From Pseudonocardia alaniniphila (GTDB lineage: Bacteria > Actinomycetota > Actinomycetes > Mycobacteriales > Pseudonocardiaceae): 64,000 nt of DNA. Positions 50,820 through 59,933 of this stretch are shown one piece after another. How positions within the stretch are numbered: the first letter of the stretch is position 1; the number at the start of each line of letters is the position of its first letter. The stretch lies in assembly GCF_022524485.1 (NCBI RefSeq), contig NZ_JAKXMK010000003.1, positions 62,001 through 126,000 of the forward strand. Direction: 5' to 3'. The notes beneath the pieces are model-generated. The model saw only the letters and a list, made by a program, of their open reading frames with translations. It was not told the origin of the DNA and ran no database searches. The translations under genes and the position numbers were made by a program.

Positions 50820-52220
50820 TTAGTTCTGCTTCTTCCAGGGACCGGTGATCGCGAACATGATCCCCGGGGTCTGGATGTTGCCGAACAGAACCTTCTTGTC
50901 GTTCGAGTAGACCGGGCCGGTGAACTCGCTGCCGTTGCCGAGCTCGTTGCGGGCCATCGGGAACGACTCGCCCTTCTCAGAGATGCCGAGGAGGTGCTGC
51001 ACACCCTCGCCGTCCTCGGCCACGATCAGGCCGCCCCACGGGGAGACGGCGATGTTGTCCGGGCCGTCGAACGCGCCGTCCTGATCCGGGTTCGGGTTGA
51101 CACCGAAGCGCACCTTCAGGGTGAACGTCTCGCGCTTGGGGTCGTAGAACCACACCTGGCCGTCGTGCTCAGCCGGGCTGTCCTCGCTGCGCGCGAAGCT
51201 CGTGGCGATGTACGCGCCGTTGTCGCCCCACCAGGCACCCTCGAGCTTGTGCCCGCGGGTCACCTGGTCGCCGGTGAACTGCTTGCGCGTGGAGGTGGTG
51301 CGGGCGTCACGGTCGGGCACCTCGGTCCAGGTGACGCTGTAGGTGGTGCCGATCTCGGTGGCGCGGGACAGGTCGTCGACGAAGGCGCCGCCCTTGTCCG
51401 TGCAGCGCATGGCGGCGAGCACACCGTCGGTCGGGCCGAGCTCCTTCAGGCCGCCCTTCTTCGGCTTGAAGCCCTTCGGCGCCTCCCAGCGGTAGAGCAG
51501 GCCGTTCGGGCCACCCGCGTCCTCGGTGAGCAGGATGTTGCCCGACTTCGGGTCCACGACCGCGGCCTCGTGGGCGAACCGGCCGAGAGCCTTGATCGGC
51601 TGCGGGTTCTTGTTGGCCTCCTGGTCGAACGGGTCGACCTCGAAGACGTAGCCGTGGTCCTTGGTGCGGCCGCCGGAGCCGGCGAGCCCCTCGGTCTCCT
51701 CGCAGGTCAGCCAGGTGTCCCACGGCGTGATGCCACCGGCGCAGTTGGTGGCGGTGCCCGCGATCCCGACGAACTCGCGGACCCGGTTGCCGTCCTTGTC
51801 GGTCTCGATGATCGTGCAGCCGCCCGCGCTGCCCTCGTCGTAGGTGAGGTCCTTGAGGTGCGGCACCGGCAGCTTCGTCTTGTCGAAGGGGTCGCCCAGC
51901 TCGTGGTTGTTGACCAGAACCGTGCCGCCGCCCTTCGCCTTGAAGGCGCCGGTCCCGTCGTGGTTGCTCGGCGTGAACTCGCCGGACTCCAGCTTCGTCA
52001 CACCGGCCTCGGTGACGACCGTGTACTTGAAGCCCTCCGGGAGGGCGAGGCGCTTCGCGGGGTCGGCCACCAGCGGGCCGTACCCCACGCCCGCCGGCGC
52101 CGGAGCGGCGGCCGCGTTGGGCGCGGTGAGCAGGACCTCGCTCGCACCCAGCAGCACGACACCGGCACCGGCAGCGGCAGTCCCGCGCAGGAACCCGCGG
52201 CGGGACATTCCGTTCGTCAT
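50820..52220 (-). CDS. Tat-exported PhoX-type (DUF839) protein
   Basis: This 466-aa protein has a twin-arginine signal (SRRGFLRGTAAAGAGVVLL) and is therefore folded before export. The mature part is a beta-propeller-like DUF839/PhoX domain with GGTVLVNNHELGD, PWDTWLTCEETEG and GRFAHEAAVVDP. PhoX relatives bind calcium and iron and hydrolyse phosphate esters. Whether the full metal set is present cannot be confirmed by eye. ATG 52218-52220 has AGGGAGA 6-7 nt upstream; a GTG at 52238 is the alternative. It would supply phosphate from organic esters outside the cell. Confidence 0.87.
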   Translation of the reverse strand: MTNGMSRRGFLRGTAAAGAGVVLLGASEVLLTAPNAAAAPAPAGVGYGPLVADPAKRLALPEGFKYTVVTEAGVTKLESGEFTPSNHDGTGAFKAKGGGTVLVNNHELGDPFDKTKLPVPHLKDLTYDEGSAGGCTIIETDKDGNRVREFVGIAGTATNCAGGITPWDTWLTCEETEGLAGSGGRTKDHGYVFEVDPFDQEANKNPQPIKALGRFAHEAAVVDPKSGNILLTEDAGGPNGLLYRWEAPKGFKPKKGGLKELGPTDGVLAAMRCTDKGGAFVDDLSRATEIGTTYSVTWTEVPDRDARTTSTRKQFTGDQVTRGHKLEGAWWGDNGAYIATSFARSEDSPAEHDGQVWFYDPKRETFTLKVRFGVNPNPDQDGAFDGPDNIAVSPWGGLIVAEDGEGVQHLLGISEKGESFPMARNELGNGSEFTGPVYSNDKKVLFGNIQTPGIMFAITGPWKKQN

Positions 52221-52426
52221 CGATGTTCTCCCTGTCACGTACGTGGCCGATCGAGTTCACCCGACCGGGTGGTGGCCGGGCGTCACGTTCGCCGATCTAC
52301 ACGGCCGGGAGATGAACGGGGAGCGACGCTCACAGGACGCACACAGGACGGTCATCAGCGTCGTGGCGTGTCACAACGGACGAAGCTGGTGTGGGCAGCG
52401 GGAACGGCCCGGAAGGCGCGGACGGG

Positions 52427-53530
52427 TCAAGAACGTGGCGGTGCCCACACCCCCGTCGCAAGGAACCGCTCGATCGCGGCCGTGTACGGCGCGAGATCCA
52501 TCCCCTGAGCAGCCACCCAGCCGTCGTCGTAGTAGCTGTGCCGGTAGCGCTCACCGCCGTCACAGATCAGCGTGACGATGCTGCCGCGCACCCCGGCGTC
52601 GAGCATCCGGGCCACCAGCTGCCACACCCCCCAGAGGTTGGTGCCCGTGGAGCCGCCACCCCACCGTCCGGTGACGGCATGCAGGTGCCGCACCGCGGCG
52701 ACGCTGGCCGCGTCCGGCACCGGGATCATCAGGTCGATCAGGGAAGGGATGAAGCTCGGCTCCATCCGCGGCCTGCCGATGCCCTCGATCCGGGAGGGCA
52801 TGCCGGTGGCGTAGTCCGGGGCGCCCGTGGTCCAGCCGGGAAAGAACGCCGAGTTCTCGGGATCGACCACGGCGAGACGCGTCGTGTGGCGCCGGTAGCG
52901 GAGGTAGCGGCCGAGGGTCGCGGACGTCCCGCCGGTGCCGGCTCCCATCACGATCCATTCCGGTACCGGATAACGCTCCAGCGCGAGCTGACTGAAGATC
53001 GACTCGGCGATGTTGTTGTTGCCCCGCCAGTCGGTGGCGCGCTCGGCGTAGGTGAACTGGTCGATGTAGTGCCCGTCGCACTCCGCGGCGAGCCGCTGCG
53101 CCTCCGCGTACATGTCCGGCGCGCGGTCCACGTAGTGGCAGCGCCCGCCGTACCGTTCGATCAGCGCGATCTTCTCCGGGCTCGTCGACCTCGGCATCAC
53201 CGCGACGAACGGCACCCCGATCAGCCGGGCGAAGTAGGCCTCCGAGACGGCGGTGGACCCCGAACTCGCCTCGACGACGGTGGTGCCCTCGACGATCCAT
53301 CCGTTCACCAGCGCGTAGAGGAAGAGCGAACGGGCGAGCCGATGCTTGAGACTGCCCGTCGGGTGCACCGACTCGTCCTTGAGGTAGACGTCCACACCCC
53401 ATTCCGCCGGCAGCGGGAACGGGTGCAGGTGCGTGTCGGCCGACCGGTTCGCATCGGCCTCGACGAGCCGGATCGCCTCGGTCACCCAGGCACGGGTGCG
53501 GTCACAGGATCGGTCGACAGGCTCGGTCAC
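52427..53530 (-). CDS. PLP-dependent cysteine synthase-family enzyme (Cds1-like)
   Basis: This 367-aa enzyme has fold-type II PLP architecture. The Schiff-base Lys lies in [13 protein letters not shown], the substrate loop is [12 protein letters not shown] and the phosphate-binding loop is GAGTGGTSA. The sequence resembles mycobacterial Cds1 (Rv3684), an L-cysteine desulfhydrase producing H2S, more than CysK/CysM. GTG 53528-53530 is the start in frame with the fold. The nearby selenium genes raise the possibility that it acts on selenocysteine or supplies sulfide, but this is only inference. Confidence 0.82.
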   Translation of the reverse strand: MTEPVDRSCDRTRAWVTEAIRLVEADANRSADTHLHPFPLPAEWGVDVYLKDESVHPTGSLKHRLARSLFLYALVNGWIVEGTTVVEASSGSTAVSEAYFARLIGVPFVAVMPRSTSPEKIALIERYGGRCHYVDRAPDMYAEAQRLAAECDGHYIDQFTYAERATDWRGNNNIAESIFSQLALERYPVPEWIVMGAGTGGTSATLGRYLRYRRHTTRLAVVDPENSAFFPGWTTGAPDYATGMPSRIEGIGRPRMEPSFIPSLIDLMIPVPDAASVAAVRHLHAVTGRWGGGSTGTNLWGVWQLVARMLDAGVRGSIVTLICDGGERYRHSYYDDGWVAAQGMDLAPYTAAIERFLATGVWAPPRS

Positions 53531-53866
53531 GAGCGCCAGTGAAGCGCACCGGGACCGGACCGGCCCCGCTGAGGCCGCGGCAACCAGTGCAATCCCGCGT
53601 GCCGGACGACACCGGCACGGTCCGAACAGGAGATCGCTGACCTGCGAAAACCCGTTGTGTTCGGCGTCTAGCCGACCGTAGCCGCAGGCAGGGCCGTTCG
53701 CGTGAGCCGGTGGGGGCGAATGGCTCATCTCGCCCGGTACGGGGCGTCTCGGTATTGACCGGGCACCGCGGACGCCCGTACTACAGGCGCGGGACTGGGC
53801 GTCCCGGCGGGGAACGACGACCGGGTTGGCCGGTCCCGGGCGCCCGCGGTCCCGAGGGGACCTCCC
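53531..53866. other. 336-nt divergent promoter region
   Basis: No gene is supported here. It holds the candidate promoter of the membrane protein/P450 operon (53755-53784) and GGGCGTC half-sites described separately. The part near the Cds1-like gene shows no clear promoter elements. Confidence 0.5.
53742..53803 (+). promoter_or_regulatory. Promoter and half-sites of the membrane protein/P450 operon
   Basis: TTGACC (53755-53760) and TACTAC (53779-53784) are 18 bp apart. The heptamer GGGCGTC occurs at 53742-53748 and 53797-53803, and inverted as GACGCCC at 53771-53777. These half-sites flank or touch the -35 and -10 boxes, as expected for an operator. No regulator gene is adjacent. Confidence 0.45.
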
Positions 53867-54574
53867 ATGGCAGCAGCCACGCGGCACGACACCGGCAGCA
53901 CCCCGGTCATCGCCAGGCCCGGGCTGTTCCACGCCCGGATGGCCGGCATCTCCGGCGTGGTGTTCGCGGTGTTGTTCACCGTCGGGCTGGTACTGCTCCA
54001 GCAAGCGCCGGACCTGGAGGCCTCGGACGCCGAGTACGTCGCGTTCTACAGCTCGGGATCCGGCAACGTACTGGTCGCACTCGGCCTGTACGTCGTCCCG
54101 TTCGCCGGCATCGCCTGCCTCTGGCACATGATCGCGACGCGCACCCTGCTGCAGGTGCTCCGCCCGGCGTCGTGGTCGCAGATCCCGCACTGGCTGCATC
54201 TGGCCGCGGGAGTGCTGTTCGTCGCGATGCTCTACAGCGGCGCGGCCGCGGTCGGCGCGGTGGCCCTGCTGTCCCAGTTCTCGAACGTGCCGGCGCCCGC
54301 ACCCGACGTCGCCCGCGCCCTCTCGTCGGTGGGCTACTCGATGGTCTTCGTCTACGGCGTCCGGGCCGCCGGCGTGTACATGATCACCACCACCGGGCTC
54401 GCCAGGCTGGCCGGCGTCCTACCGCGCTGGCTCGCCGCAGCGAGCTACGTCATCGCCGCGTTCCTGCTGGTCAGCGTGACCTTTCATCCCGCGATCCTGC
54501 TGGTGTTCCCGGCCTGGGTGCTCATGATGAGCATCCTGCTGCTCGCGCACCGGCCGATTGGAGAAACACCATGA
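53867..54574 (+). CDS. Multi-pass membrane protein coupled to the P450 gene
   Basis: This 235-aa protein has about six hydrophobic segments, starting at [20 protein letters not shown] do not recognise a named family. The segment between membrane helices 1 and 2 ([17 protein letters not shown]) is predicted to face outward. ATG 53867 has GAGGGGACC just upstream. The stop overlaps the start of the self-sufficient P450 (ATGA), so equal synthesis is likely. A role in substrate entry or membrane anchoring of the P450 is a reasonable guess. Confidence 0.75.
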   Translation: MAAATRHDTGSTPVIARPGLFHARMAGISGVVFAVLFTVGLVLLQQAPDLEASDAEYVAFYSSGSGNVLVALGLYVVPFAGIACLWHMIATRTLLQVLRPASWSQIPHWLHLAAGVLFVAMLYSGAAAVGAVALLSQFSNVPAPAPDVARALSSVGYSMVFVYGVRAAGVYMITTTGLARLAGVLPRWLAAASYVIAAFLLVSVTFHPAILLVFPAWVLMMSILLLAHRPIGETP

Positions 54575-57500
54575 GTGAGCCGATCGGACTCGACGAGATA
54601 CCCGGTCCCCGAGGGCTCCCGCTGCTGGGCAACATCTTCGACCTCGACGCCCACAACCCGATCGACGCACTGGTGCGAATGGCCGGTGAATACGGGCCGC
54701 TGTTCAAGCTCAACGTCCCCGGTGGCATGCGCCTGTTCGTATCCGGCCCCGAACTGGTGAACGAGATCTGTGACGAGCAGCGCTTCGACAAGCAGGTCGG
54801 CGGGGGCCTGTCCAACCTGCGCCGCGGCGGCATGTCGAACGGGCTCTTCACCTCCCGCACCGACGACCCGTTGTGGCACCGCGCGCACAACATCCTGATG
54901 CCGCCCTTCAGCCAGCAGTCGATGCGCGACTACATGCCGAAGATGCTCGACATCGCCGATCAATTGATGGAGAAATGGGGGCGGCTCAATCCGGGCGAGG
55001 ACGTCGACGTGCCCGCGGACATGACCAGGCTGACCCTCGACACCATCGCGTTGTGCGGGTTCGGCTACCGGTTCAACTCGTTCTACCGCGACACCCCGCA
55101 CCCGTTCGTCGAGGCGATGGTGCGTTCCCTGACCGAGGCGCAGACCAGGGTCCGGCAGACGAAGCTGCAGACGCGTCTGCGGGTCCGCGCCCAGCGTCAG
55201 GCGGAGGAGGACCAGGCGTTCATGAACGACCTGGTCGACCGGCTGATCACCGAACGCCGCGCGGAGGGGGACGCGGCCGACACCACCGACCTGCTCGGAC
55301 GGATGCTCGTGGGCGTCGACAAGCAGAGCGGTGAGCGGCTGCCCGACGTCAACATCCGCGCGCAGTGCATCACGTTCCTCATCGCGGGCCACGAGACGAC
55401 CTCGGGCCTGCTCTCCTTCGCGATCTACTACCTGCTCAAGAACCCGGACATGATGGAACGGGCGCGCGCCGAGGCCGACGACGTGCTCGGCACCTGGGCG
55501 TGGCCGACCTTCGAGCAGGTGCAGCGGCTCACCTACATCAGGCAGGTGCTCGACGAGGCCCTGCGGCTCTGGCCCACGGCCCCGGCGTTCAGCCGCTATC
55601 CCTACGAGGACACCGTGATCGGCAGCCGGTACGCGATCCCCGCCGGCACCACCCTCAGCGTCGTGATTCCGGCGCTGCACCGCCAGACATCGGTGTGGGG
55701 CCCGGACGCGGAGGAGTTCAACCCGGACCACATGGGCCCCGAGCGGCTGGCCGGCCTTCCCCCCAACGCCTACAAGCCCTTCGGCACGGGGCAGCGCGCG
55801 TGCATCGGGCGGCAGTTCGCGCTGCAGGAGGCCACGCTCGTACTCGGCATGCTGCTGCAGCGGTTCGAACTCGTCGACCACCTGGGCTACGAGCTGAAGA
55901 CCAAGACGACGCTGACCGTCAAGCCGGACGAGTTCCGGATCCAGGTCCGGCCCCGCAGCGACGTCCACATCGAACGGGGCGCCGTCCCACCGGTGGCGAC
56001 CGAGAGCCCCGCACGCACCGAGTCCATCGGCACCGCTGCCGCCGCTGCGGTCGCCCCGGCGGTGGCGCGCCACGGCACCCCGCTGTCGGTGCTGTTCGGA
56101 TCGAACCTCGGCACGGCCGAGGGCATCGCCACCCGGCTGGCGCAGGAGGGCACGGAACGCGGCTTCGACGTGACGCTGGGCGCGCTCGACGACCACGTCG
56201 ACGACATGCCCGCGAGCGGGGCCACAGTGATCGTGTCCTCGTCCTACAACGGCACGCCGCCGGACAACGCCGACGCGTTCTGCCGATGGATCACCGGAGC
56301 GGGCGACGGGGCCGCCGAGGGCGTCGCGTACACCGTCTTCGGCTGCGGCAACACCGAATGGGCAGCCACCTACCAGGCCGTGCCCACGCTGCTGGACGAG
56401 CAGCTGGAGGCCCACGGCGGCCGCCGCGTGCACCGCAGGGGCGAGGGCAACGCGGCCGGTGACTTCGACGCCCAGTACCGCGACTGGCACAGCGACCTCT
56501 GGTCCGACCTCGCCACCGCGCTCGACCTGCCAGCCGAGGTCGGCGCCGCCGTCGACGGCGGGCCGCGGCTGTCGCTCACGTTGACCAACCGGCAGCTCAC
56601 CAACCCGGTGATCGTGTCCTACCGGGCCCGTCCGGGGCGGGTCACCGTCAACCGGGAGCTACTGATCGGCAACGGCAAGCCGGTCGACCGCTCCACCCGG
56701 CACGTCGAGATCGCGTTGCCGCCGGAGATGCCCTATCGCGCCGGTGACCACCTCGGCGTGCTCCCGCGCAACAGCGTCGACCTGATCCGGCGGGTGATGG
56801 CGCGCTTCGGACTGGACGCCGGTCAGTACGTCACGATCATCCCGCGCAGCGGCACCCACACCCACCTGCCGATCGAGGAGCCCGCACCGTTGCTCGGCGT
56901 GCTCGGCAGCTGCGTCGAGCTGCAGGACGTGGCCACGCGCGACGACATCCAGACCCTCGCCCGCTACACGACCGACCCGGACCAGAAAGCGCAGCTCGAG
57001 TCCTTCGCCGGCGACGACGAGGAGGCCCACGCCCGCTACACCGAGCACGTGTTCACGCCGAACCGGTCGATGCTCGACCTGCTCGAGGCGTTCCCGGCAT
57101 GTGAGGTGCCGTTCGAGGTCTTCCTCGACATGCTGCCTCCGCTGCGCCCGCGGTACTACTCGATCTCCTCGTCACCGATGGCGGATCCGGAGGTCTGCAG
57201 CATCACGGCAGGGGTGCTCCGCGGGCCTGCCCGGTCCGGGGTGGGGACCTTCACCGGGATCTGCTCGGGGCACCTGTCGATCGTCCCGGAGAACGGCACG
57301 GCCTTCGTGTTCGTCCGGCAGCCCTCGATCCCGTTCCGGCCACCGGAGAACCCGCACGTGCCGATGATCATGATCGGCGCCGGCACGGGGCTCGCACCCT
57401 TCCGCGGGTTCCTGCAGGAACGGGCGGTCCTGCAGCAGCAGGGAGTGCCGATCGCGCGGTCGCTGCTCTTCTTCGGCTGCCGCCGCCCGGACACCGACAT

Positions 57501-57816
57501 GCTCTACGCGGACGAGCTGAGCACGTACGAGGGGCGGGGCGTGGTGCGCGTGGAGAACGCGTTCTCCCGGGCCGACGCACGCTGCCGGTACGTCCAGGAC
57601 GCGATGCTCGACTGCTCCGACGAGGTGTGGAGCCTGTTGCAGCAGGACGCCGTGGTGCTCGTGTGCGGCAACGCCGGGACGATGGCACCGGGCGTCCGCG
57701 CCGCCCTGCAGAAGATCTTCCGAGCCCACACCGGCGCAGGCGAGTCCGACGCCGAGGCCTGGCTCGCCGGCCTACGCAGCGCCGACCGCTACCTGGAGGA
57801 CATCTGGGGCGGCTGA
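54571..57816 (+). CDS. Self-sufficient cytochrome P450-reductase fusion (CYP102-like)
   Basis: This 1,081-aa fusion needs no separate electron carrier. The heme domain (1-470) has the I-helix AGHETTS, ExxR in EALR and the heme loop FGTGQRACIG with ligand Cys411. A flavodoxin-like FMN domain (about 500-645) starts at SVLFGSNLGTAEG. The FAD/NADPH reductase (about 670-1081) has RYYSISSSP and MIGAGTGLAPFRGF. The order matches P450-BM3, which hydroxylates fatty acids below the terminal carbon. Substrate here is probably a fatty acid or similar lipid. GGAG lies before ATG 54571, which overlaps the membrane protein stop. Confidence 0.94.
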   Translation: MSEPIGLDEIPGPRGLPLLGNIFDLDAHNPIDALVRMAGEYGPLFKLNVPGGMRLFVSGPELVNEICDEQRFDKQVGGGLSNLRRGGMSNGLFTSRTDDPLWHRAHNILMPPFSQQSMRDYMPKMLDIADQLMEKWGRLNPGEDVDVPADMTRLTLDTIALCGFGYRFNSFYRDTPHPFVEAMVRSLTEAQTRVRQTKLQTRLRVRAQRQAEEDQAFMNDLVDRLITERRAEGDAADTTDLLGRMLVGVDKQSGERLPDVNIRAQCITFLIAGHETTSGLLSFAIYYLLKNPDMMERARAEADDVLGTWAWPTFEQVQRLTYIRQVLDEALRLWPTAPAFSRYPYEDTVIGSRYAIPAGTTLSVVIPALHRQTSVWGPDAEEFNPDHMGPERLAGLPPNAYKPFGTGQRACIGRQFALQEATLVLGMLLQRFELVDHLGYELKTKTTLTVKPDEFRIQVRPRSDVHIERGAVPPVATESPARTESIGTAAAAAVAPAVARHGTPLSVLFGSNLGTAEGIATRLAQEGTERGFDVTLGALDDHVDDMPASGATVIVSSSYNGTPPDNADAFCRWITGAGDGAAEGVAYTVFGCGNTEWAATYQAVPTLLDEQLEAHGGRRVHRRGEGNAAGDFDAQYRDWHSDLWSDLATALDLPAEVGAAVDGGPRLSLTLTNRQLTNPVIVSYRARPGRVTVNRELLIGNGKPVDRSTRHVEIALPPEMPYRAGDHLGVLPRNSVDLIRRVMARFGLDAGQYVTIIPRSGTHTHLPIEEPAPLLGVLGSCVELQDVATRDDIQTLARYTTDPDQKAQLESFAGDDEEAHARYTEHVFTPNRSMLDLLEAFPACEVPFEVFLDMLPPLRPRYYSISSSPMADPEVCSITAGVLRGPARSGVGTFTGICSGHLSIVPENGTAFVFVRQPSIPFRPPENPHVPMIMIGAGTGLAPFRGFLQERAVLQQQGVPIARSLLFFGCRRPDTDMLYADELSTYEGRGVVRVENAFSRADARCRYVQDAMLDCSDEVWSLLQQDAVVLVCGNAGTMAPGVRAALQKIFRAHTGAGESDAEAWLAGLRSADRYLEDIWGG

Positions 57817-57845
57817 GCGCAGCCCCACCGCAACGAGCTCCGAGC

Positions 57846-58880
57846 TCAGCGAAGGGTTATGCGGCCCGTGCCCGTGCGGGCGCGACCGATCACCGCTGCG
57901 GGGGCACCCAGCCGCGCCACCGCCTCGGCCGCCCGGTCGGGCGCGGCGCCGAACAGGAGGCCACCGGAGGTCTGGGCGTCGGCGAGCAGCAGGACTTCCA
58001 GCTCCGCGAACCCGGCGGGGTCCACCGACGGGGCCACCCAGTCGCGGTTGCGGCGAGTGCCCCCGGGGATCGTCCCCGCCTCGGCCAGCGCGCGCGTGCC
58101 GGGCAGGAACGGCACGGCGGCCACGTCCAGGTCCACGTCGACGCCGGAGGCTGCCGTCATCTTCGACAGGTGCCCCAGCAGCCCGAACCCGGTGACGTCG
58201 GTGCAGCCGGTGGCGCCGGCGTCCACGGCGGCCGCCGCCGCTGCGGAGTTGCTCGCCGTCATCGACGCGACAGCGGCCTCCTGCACCTCGGGGGAGGCGG
58301 TGCCCGCCTTGATCGCGGTGGTCGCGATGCCGACCCCGAGGGCCTTGGTGAGCACCAGCACGTCCCCGTCCCGGAGCCCGGCGTTGGTGAGGATCCGGTC
58401 CGGGTGCACCTCCCCGACCACGGCGAGGCCGTACTTGGGCTCCGGGTCGTCCACGCTGTGGCCGCCGACCACGGCGAAGCCGCTCTCCGCGCCGATCTCG
58501 GCCCCGCCCGCCAGCACCTCGGCGAGCATCGACGTCGGGAGCTCCGACGACGGCCAGGCCACGAGGTTCAGCGCGAACAACGGGCGTCCGCCCATCGCGT
58601 AGACGTCGGACACCGCGTTCTGTGCGGCGATCCGGCCCCAGGTCCGGGGGTCGTCGACCAGCGGGGTGAAGAAGTCGGTGGTGGCGACCAAGGCACGGTC
58701 GGCGTCGAGCCGCCACACCGCGGCGTCGTCGCCGGTCTCGGTGCCGACCAGCAGGTCGGGGTGGGACTGCGGGGTCAAGGTGCGCAGCACGGTGGCGAGC
58801 TCGCCGGGAGCGAGCTTGCATGCGCAGCCCGCGCCGTGGCTGAACTGCGTAAGGCGGCGGGAGAGGGTGGATTCCGACAC
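57846..58880 (-). CDS. selD: Selenophosphate synthetase
   Basis: This 344-aa enzyme makes selenophosphate from selenide and ATP for tRNA-Sec charging. The N-terminal Gly-rich loop HGAGCACKLAP carries the catalytic Cys19 and Lys22; this version uses Cys, not selenocysteine. GDDAAVWRL and the following VATTDFFTPLVDDP contain the metal- and ATP-binding Asp residues. The C-terminal AIR-synthase-like half includes GGLLFGAAPD. GTG 58878-58880 is chosen for the canonical N-terminus; an ATG at 58934 adds 18 non-conserved residues. It is convergent with the P450 gene. Confidence 0.95.
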   Translation of the reverse strand: MSESTLSRRLTQFSHGAGCACKLAPGELATVLRTLTPQSHPDLLVGTETGDDAAVWRLDADRALVATTDFFTPLVDDPRTWGRIAAQNAVSDVYAMGGRPLFALNLVAWPSSELPTSMLAEVLAGGAEIGAESGFAVVGGHSVDDPEPKYGLAVVGEVHPDRILTNAGLRDGDVLVLTKALGVGIATTAIKAGTASPEVQEAAVASMTASNSAAAAAAVDAGATGCTDVTGFGLLGHLSKMTAASGVDVDLDVAAVPFLPGTRALAEAGTIPGGTRRNRDWVAPSVDPAGFAELEVLLLADAQTSGGLLFGAAPDRAAEAVARLGAPAAVIGRARTGTGRITLR

Positions 58881-59011
58881 ACCCCGAGCGTAGGAGTTCC
58901 CGGCGGCGATGGCAGTCAGGACGAACCAGACCAAACCGGCTACCGCACGAAATCACCCGCCTGTCGATCTCGGGTTCAGTTTCGCTCGTTCGGGGGAACA
59001 AACTACGCGCC

Positions 59012-59836
59012 GTGACGATCAGCGGCCAGAACCCTGCTCACGGAGTCCCGAACGTGCAGAGCGCAGGAACCGGCGGCCCGTCATCAGGGGGAGCGTCCTT
59101 CGACGTGGTCAGGCGCGGGTACGACCGCGATCAGGTCGACTCTCAGATGCGGGAGCTGCGCGACCGGCTGGCCTCCGCGGAAGCGGCCCGCCAGGGCGCA
59201 GAGCAGCACGCCCGGGCCACCGAGAAGGAGATGCGGGCCCGCGCCGCGGCTCAGGCGGACGCACCGATGTCGCAGGACAGCTTCGGGTTCCGCGCCGAGA
59301 AGATCCTCCGGCTGGCCGAGCGTGAGGCGGCCGACGTCCGCAACCGCGCGGCCAACGAGGCCACGGCGCTCCTCGAGCAGGCCCGCGCCGACGCGGAACG
59401 GCACCGCCACGAGGTGGAGCAGGCGCTGATCGCCCGGTCGGCCGAGCTGGACCAGGAGGCCACCCAGCGCAACGTTGCTCTGCAGGAGCGCGAGCAGCAG
59501 GCCGCCGCCACTCTCGCCGCGGCCCGCGACGACGCCGCCCGCATCACCGACGACGCGCGGCACGCCGCCGACGCCCTCGTCAGCGAGGCGCAGGCCCGCG
59601 CCGAGGAGGTGCGCCACCGCAGCGAGCAGGACCTCAAGCGCCGTCGCGAGGCCGCCGAGCAGGAGCTGCGCCGCGTCGAGGGGCTGCACGAGAACGTGCG
59701 CAGCGAGATGGGCAGGCTCCACAAGCTGCTCGGTGCCGAGCTGACCACGGGCCCGGAGAGCGCGCCGTTCGGCGGCGACGGCGCCGACGCCCCCGCAGCC
59801 CGGCCTGTTCAGCGCGAGCGTTCGACCGTCGGCTGA
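59012..59836 (+). CDS. DivIVA-like coiled-coil protein
   Basis: This 274-aa protein has a short Ser/Gly-rich head, a DivIVA-type N-terminal motif (FDVVRRGYDRDQVDSQMREL, about 31-50) and a long Ala/Glu/Arg-rich coiled coil (about 50-235) with heptad spacing. Such proteins mark curved membranes and organise polar growth or division. ATG is absent; GTG 59012 is used. It is divergent from selD and separated from selA by a strong terminator, so it is probably not part of the selenium pathway. Confidence 0.75.
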   Translation: MTISGQNPAHGVPNVQSAGTGGPSSGGASFDVVRRGYDRDQVDSQMRELRDRLASAEAARQGAEQHARATEKEMRARAAAQADAPMSQDSFGFRAEKILRLAEREAADVRNRAANEATALLEQARADAERHRHEVEQALIARSAELDQEATQRNVALQEREQQAAATLAAARDDAARITDDARHAADALVSEAQARAEEVRHRSEQDLKRRREAAEQELRRVEGLHENVRSEMGRLHKLLGAELTTGPESAPFGGDGADAPAARPVQRERSTVG

Positions 59837-59850
59837 ACCGGCCGCCCGAT

Positions 59851-59882
59851 CGGCGGCGGCGCAGCTCCCCGCGCCGCCGCCG
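59851..59882 (+). terminator. Hairpin after the DivIVA-like gene
   Basis: A perfect 12-bp stem of CGG-type sequence (59851-59862 with 59871-59882) closes on an 8-nt loop. It starts 15 nt after the stop and separates this gene from selA, 51 nt further on. Confidence 0.75.
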
Positions 59883-59933
59883 AAGGCCCTGGCTGCGAAA
59901 CGTCGACGTGTTGCCTGGTCGTAGGGTGGTCTC

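Noticed and set aside
53710-54570. N-terminal extension of the P450 fusion to 1,368 residues
   Set aside because: The extension overlaps the membrane protein gene in another frame and has no homology. The ATG at 54571 has an SD and begins the standard P450 N-terminus.
57846-58880. SelD as a selenoprotein itself
   Set aside because: The catalytic position is a Cys codon (HGAGCACK), with no in-frame TGA.
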